Assembly (NCBI GenBank): GCA_002440825.1
Contig: DJVH01000096.1
Location: 100,862-164,861, forward strand
Reading direction: 5' to 3'
Length of the DNA stretch: 64,000 bases
Origin: Bacteriovoracaceae bacterium UBA6261
GTDB taxonomy: Bacteria; Bdellovibrionota; Bacteriovoracia; Bacteriovoracales; Bacteriovoracaceae
Made by a program: the position numbers and the translations under genes. Within the stretch, counting starts at the first letter, position 1, and every line of letters begins with the position of its first letter. The notes under the pieces are model-generated. The model worked only from the letters and a program-made list of their open reading frames with translations, was not told where the DNA came from and did not search any database. Below are positions 61,558 through 64,000 of this stretch, in pieces.

Positions 61558-62778
61558 ATGATCCATAAAGAAAAAATCAGGGCGAATATCCCCAAGGTTT
61601 ACGCCCTGAATTTTTTCATGATGTTCCTGGTTACCATTCCCATCATAGTCCCTTACTGGAAACAATTCGGTTTAAACCTCAAAGACATTTATCAGCTTCA
61701 GGCAATCTTCGGATTGATGATGATTTTGCTCGACGTACCTGCTGGGTACGTGAGTGATATGTTTGGCAGGAAAAAATGCCTGATCATCGTGGGCATTTTT
61801 AATATTTTTACCTACCTGATTCTTCTCAACGGTAAAAACTTTTTTCATTTTGCGCTTTTTGAAATCAATGCAGCCTTTGCCCTGGCCCTTTATTCCGGCT
61901 GCGATATTGCCCTTTTGTATGACAGTATCGATGCGCTTGAAAATGATGATGAAACTGCCATTGAAAAAATCTCTCACTCAAAAAAGTTTCTCGGTAAAAG
62001 AATTTTTTATTCACAGGTGGGAGAGTCCGTCGCCTCATTTTTGGGAGGCTTGCTCGCTGTTTATTCCCTCCGGTTGCCGGCGATGGTTAACGCTGTCACC
62101 GCGTGGATGCCGCTTTTTATAGCTCTGACATTGCACGAACCTCCGAGGAAAACTTTTGCCAGCAAAAAGCATCTGGAAAATTTCCGAATCATTTATGAAA
62201 ACCTTTTCAAGCACTCTAAGCTTCTCACCATGATGGTCATCTTTAATATCATTTATGGCTTTTCAACATTCGCCGCCATTTGGGCCTATCAGAGTTATTG
62301 GTCAGAAATAAAAATTCCCATGGCCTACTTCGGTACTCTTTGGGCCATTTTTAATCTAAGCGTTGCCTTCTTTGCACGCTCGTCTCATTTTATAGAAAAC
62401 AAGCTGGGCCTTATGGCCGTCATTGTGATCGTCTCTGTTTCACCCATCATCGCTTATTTCGGTTTGGGCTGGACGGCGAGCTATGCAAGCGTTTTGTTTT
62501 TATTCTTCTTTGGTCTTACCCGCGCTTTGAATGGGGTGATTCTTCAGGACGGAATTAACTCGAAAGTGCCGGCGACAATGAGAGCGACGACCAATTCAAT
62601 TTGCAGTCTGGGAATGCGTGCGATTTTCTTCTTTTTCGGTCCCTGGTTTGGACATCAACTCGATGTGCACGGAGTTCACAAATCTTTTGTGATGATGGGA
62701 TTTATTTTTGTTTTTGCTTTTTTTCTCATTGCCTTGCCGCTTATGCGGCTTCATTTTCAGAATCGGAGTCAGGTTTAG
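61558..62778 (+). CDS. MFS transporter
   Basis: A 406-aa polytopic protein with about 12 membrane helices. The MFS motif A between helices 2 and 3 is GYVSDMFGRKK. A cytoplasmic loop lies near the middle (about 190-220, HEPPRKTFASKKH). The substrate is unknown; drug, sugar-phosphate and other classes are all possible. The ATG at 61558 has no Shine-Dalgarno and sits just after the large hairpin, so it may be translated poorly or from a short leader. Its 3' end overlaps the convergent kinase gene by 38 bp. Confidence 0.88.
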   Translation: MIHKEKIRANIPKVYALNFFMMFLVTIPIIVPYWKQFGLNLKDIYQLQAIFGLMMILLDVPAGYVSDMFGRKKCLIIVGIFNIFTYLILLNGKNFFHFALFEINAAFALALYSGCDIALLYDSIDALENDDETAIEKISHSKKFLGKRIFYSQVGESVASFLGGLLAVYSLRLPAMVNAVTAWMPLFIALTLHEPPRKTFASKKHLENFRIIYENLFKHSKLLTMMVIFNIIYGFSTFAAIWAYQSYWSEIKIPMAYFGTLWAIFNLSVAFFARSSHFIENKLGLMAVIVIVSVSPIIAYFGLGWTASYASVLFLFFFGLTRALNGVILQDGINSKVPATMRATTNSICSLGMRAIFFFFGPWFGHQLDVHGVHKSFVMMGFIFVFAFFLIALPLMRLHFQNRSQV

Positions 62779-64000
62779 GGACCATCACTATTTCTTCAAT
62801 TTGGTGAAGTTTTTGAATCATGGCCGTAACGGCGTCATCCATTTGTCTTCTGGAACTCAAGATCTCTATTTCATCACTTAAATTTTTATTCATGAACTTC
62901 CATTCAATATCAGAAATGGTCAGACGAACTTGCTCATAAGTTGATTTCAACATTTTAAAATCTTCGTTTTTCCCCAGGCGGAACTCATTTTTGAGTAGCC
63001 AGACCGAGAGCGGACAATCCGGCATTTTCAGGCTGAATTCACCTTCGTACCGTTCCTTGTCTTTCATCTGTAGTCGACATTCAAGTTTTTCTCTGATGCT
63101 AACCAGATTAGTGATTATATTTTTATAAGGGAGAGCAGAGTAGATGGCCTTTTCATTTTTTGGAACAATAATTTTAAAGCAAGTATTCTGAGAATTCTGA
63201 TCGTAGAAAAAATCACCGCCCATTTTTTCAACCAGCCCTTTTGAGATGGAGAGTCCGAGGCCTGTGCCTTGGCCTACCGGTTTTGTCGTAAAGAAAGGGT
63301 GCATGATTTTGGTGACAATGTCGGCCGGAATGCCTGCACCTGAATCAGTTACGGTAAAGATCAGATGATCACTCGTTTCACTCAGATGTAGTTCAATCCA
63401 TTTTTCTTCCTGATCAGCGATAGCGTCGACTGCATTATTTATGAGATTGATAAGAACTTGCTCTAAATGAAGCCGGGGAGAGTTGAATTTTATTTCAGGG
63501 CAATTTTTTATGACTTTGACAGAATTGATTTTAAGTTTTTCATTGCAAAGTTCGAGGACTGAATCAAACAGATTTGTGGAACAGATTTCATCCTGATGAT
63601 TGGCCTCTCCACCATGTGAAAATTCACGAAGGCCTTTCACTATTCTTGTGATTCGTTTTGAGTGATCTTCAATGGCGAACATTTTACTGAGAATAGATTC
63701 TCGCAACTCACTGTCAGGGATGTTTTCAACCAGTCTTTTTAGAATGTGAATTTTGCCCATGATGACTGCTATAGGGTTGTTGATTTCGTGGGCCACTGAT
63801 CCCGCCATTTCTCCAATGGCCGCCAGACGTCCCATATGAATATTCTTAGCTTGCTCACTTTCAAGATCATGCTCTAAGTTTTTCTCGTGAGTGATGTCGA
63901 AACGAATGGAAATAAATTCGTCTATATGACCGGACTTTGGATTGCGCAGGGGAATAATATTTGAGAAAACCCAATACTCGCTTCCATCTTTTGCCTTATT
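62741..64000 (-). CDS. PAS histidine kinase, 3' part
   Basis: The gene continues past the right window edge; 420 codons are visible. The visible N-terminal end is the C-terminal part of a PAS domain (DGSEYWVFSNIIPL, then FISIRFDITHEK, the usual PAC ending). A coiled coil, HisKA with the phospho-His in GSVAHEINNPIAVIMG, and HATPase with GQGTGLGLSISKGLVEK follow. An extra C-terminal region of about 120 residues, partly coiled coil, ends in PDSDSENEAA and has no recognised domain. The kinase core is closely similar in type to that at 23358-26735. The ATG at 63835 is internal, not the start. Confidence 0.92.
   Translation of the reverse strand, partial: NKAKDGSEYWVFSNIIPLRNPKSGHIDEFISIRFDITHEKNLEHDLESEQAKNIHMGRLAAIGEMAGSVAHEINNPIAVIMGKIHILKRLVENIPDSELRESILSKMFAIEDHSKRITRIVKGLREFSHGGEANHQDEICSTNLFDSVLELCNEKLKINSVKVIKNCPEIKFNSPRLHLEQVLINLINNAVDAIADQEEKWIELHLSETSDHLIFTVTDSGAGIPADIVTKIMHPFFTTKPVGQGTGLGLSISKGLVEKMGGDFFYDQNSQNTCFKIIVPKNEKAIYSALPYKNIITNLVSIREKLECRLQMKDKERYEGEFSLKMPDCPLSVWLLKNEFRLGKNEDFKMLKSTYEQVRLTISDIEWKFMNKNLSDEIEILSSRRQMDDAVTAMIQKLHQIEEIVMVPKPDSDSENEAA

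Overview
The window looks like a chromosomal segment of a Gram-negative Bdellovibrionota bacterium, most likely a Bacteriovorax or Peredibacter relative. This is inferred from gene content: many Sec-exported hydrolases and lipoproteins, a collagen-like surface protein, CHASE and MASE1 histidine kinases, a PHA-depolymerase-type esterase, and a split Complex I locus. No 16S rRNA gene is present to confirm it. Genes are tightly packed on both strands, and several convergent pairs overlap at their 3' ends.

Layout. 1-6.4 kb: the 2-oxoglutarate dehydrogenase operon (sucA 3' end, sucB, an inserted methyltransferase, lpd), then a lipoprotein and a dienelactone hydrolase. 6.5-8.9 kb: a small exported protein, a papain-like protease, a thioredoxin and a receiver protein. 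9.1-15 kb: three large surface or envelope proteins (collagen-like, glycine-rich with a C-terminal anchor, and a FecR/beta-sandwich/barrel protein). 15-20.5 kb: a signalling operon (SpoIIE phosphatase with a fused RsbW-like ATPase, STAS with a zinc ribbon, hybrid kinase, two receivers). 20.5-26.7 kb: a frameshifted exported protein, a beta-propeller, thiol peroxidase and a MASE1-CHASE-PAS kinase. 26.8-33.6 kb: an ADP-ribosylglycohydrolase-Nudix fusion, ergothioneine genes egtB-egtD, a MipA-like porin and two CapA paralogues. 33.7-47.4 kb: a histone-H1-like SEC-C protein, acyl- and methyltransferases, a LysR regulator with a clear operator, secreted esterases, a CHASE kinase, an exported PD-(D/E)XK nuclease with a permuted NlpC/P60 lipoprotein, and an SDR dehydrogenase.

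47.48-53.80 kb is a 6.3-kb genomic island in the 3' end of a tRNA-Leu(UAA) gene. It is bounded by a 21-bp direct repeat of the tRNA end. It carries a broken tyrosine integrase, a secreted 1433-aa RHS/YD-repeat protein with a hydrophobic glycine-rich C-terminus, and a small two-helix membrane protein placed where an immunity gene would sit. This is the strongest candidate for an undescribed system in the window.

53.9-64 kb: a lipoprotein, a Complex I peripheral-arm operon (nuoB-CD-E-F-G-I, without A, H, J-N), an 18-bp perfect hairpin, an MFS transporter and the 3' part of another histidine kinase.

A cross-cutting signal is that four genes have a -10-like hexamer exactly 6 nt before the ATG, as expected for leaderless transcripts.
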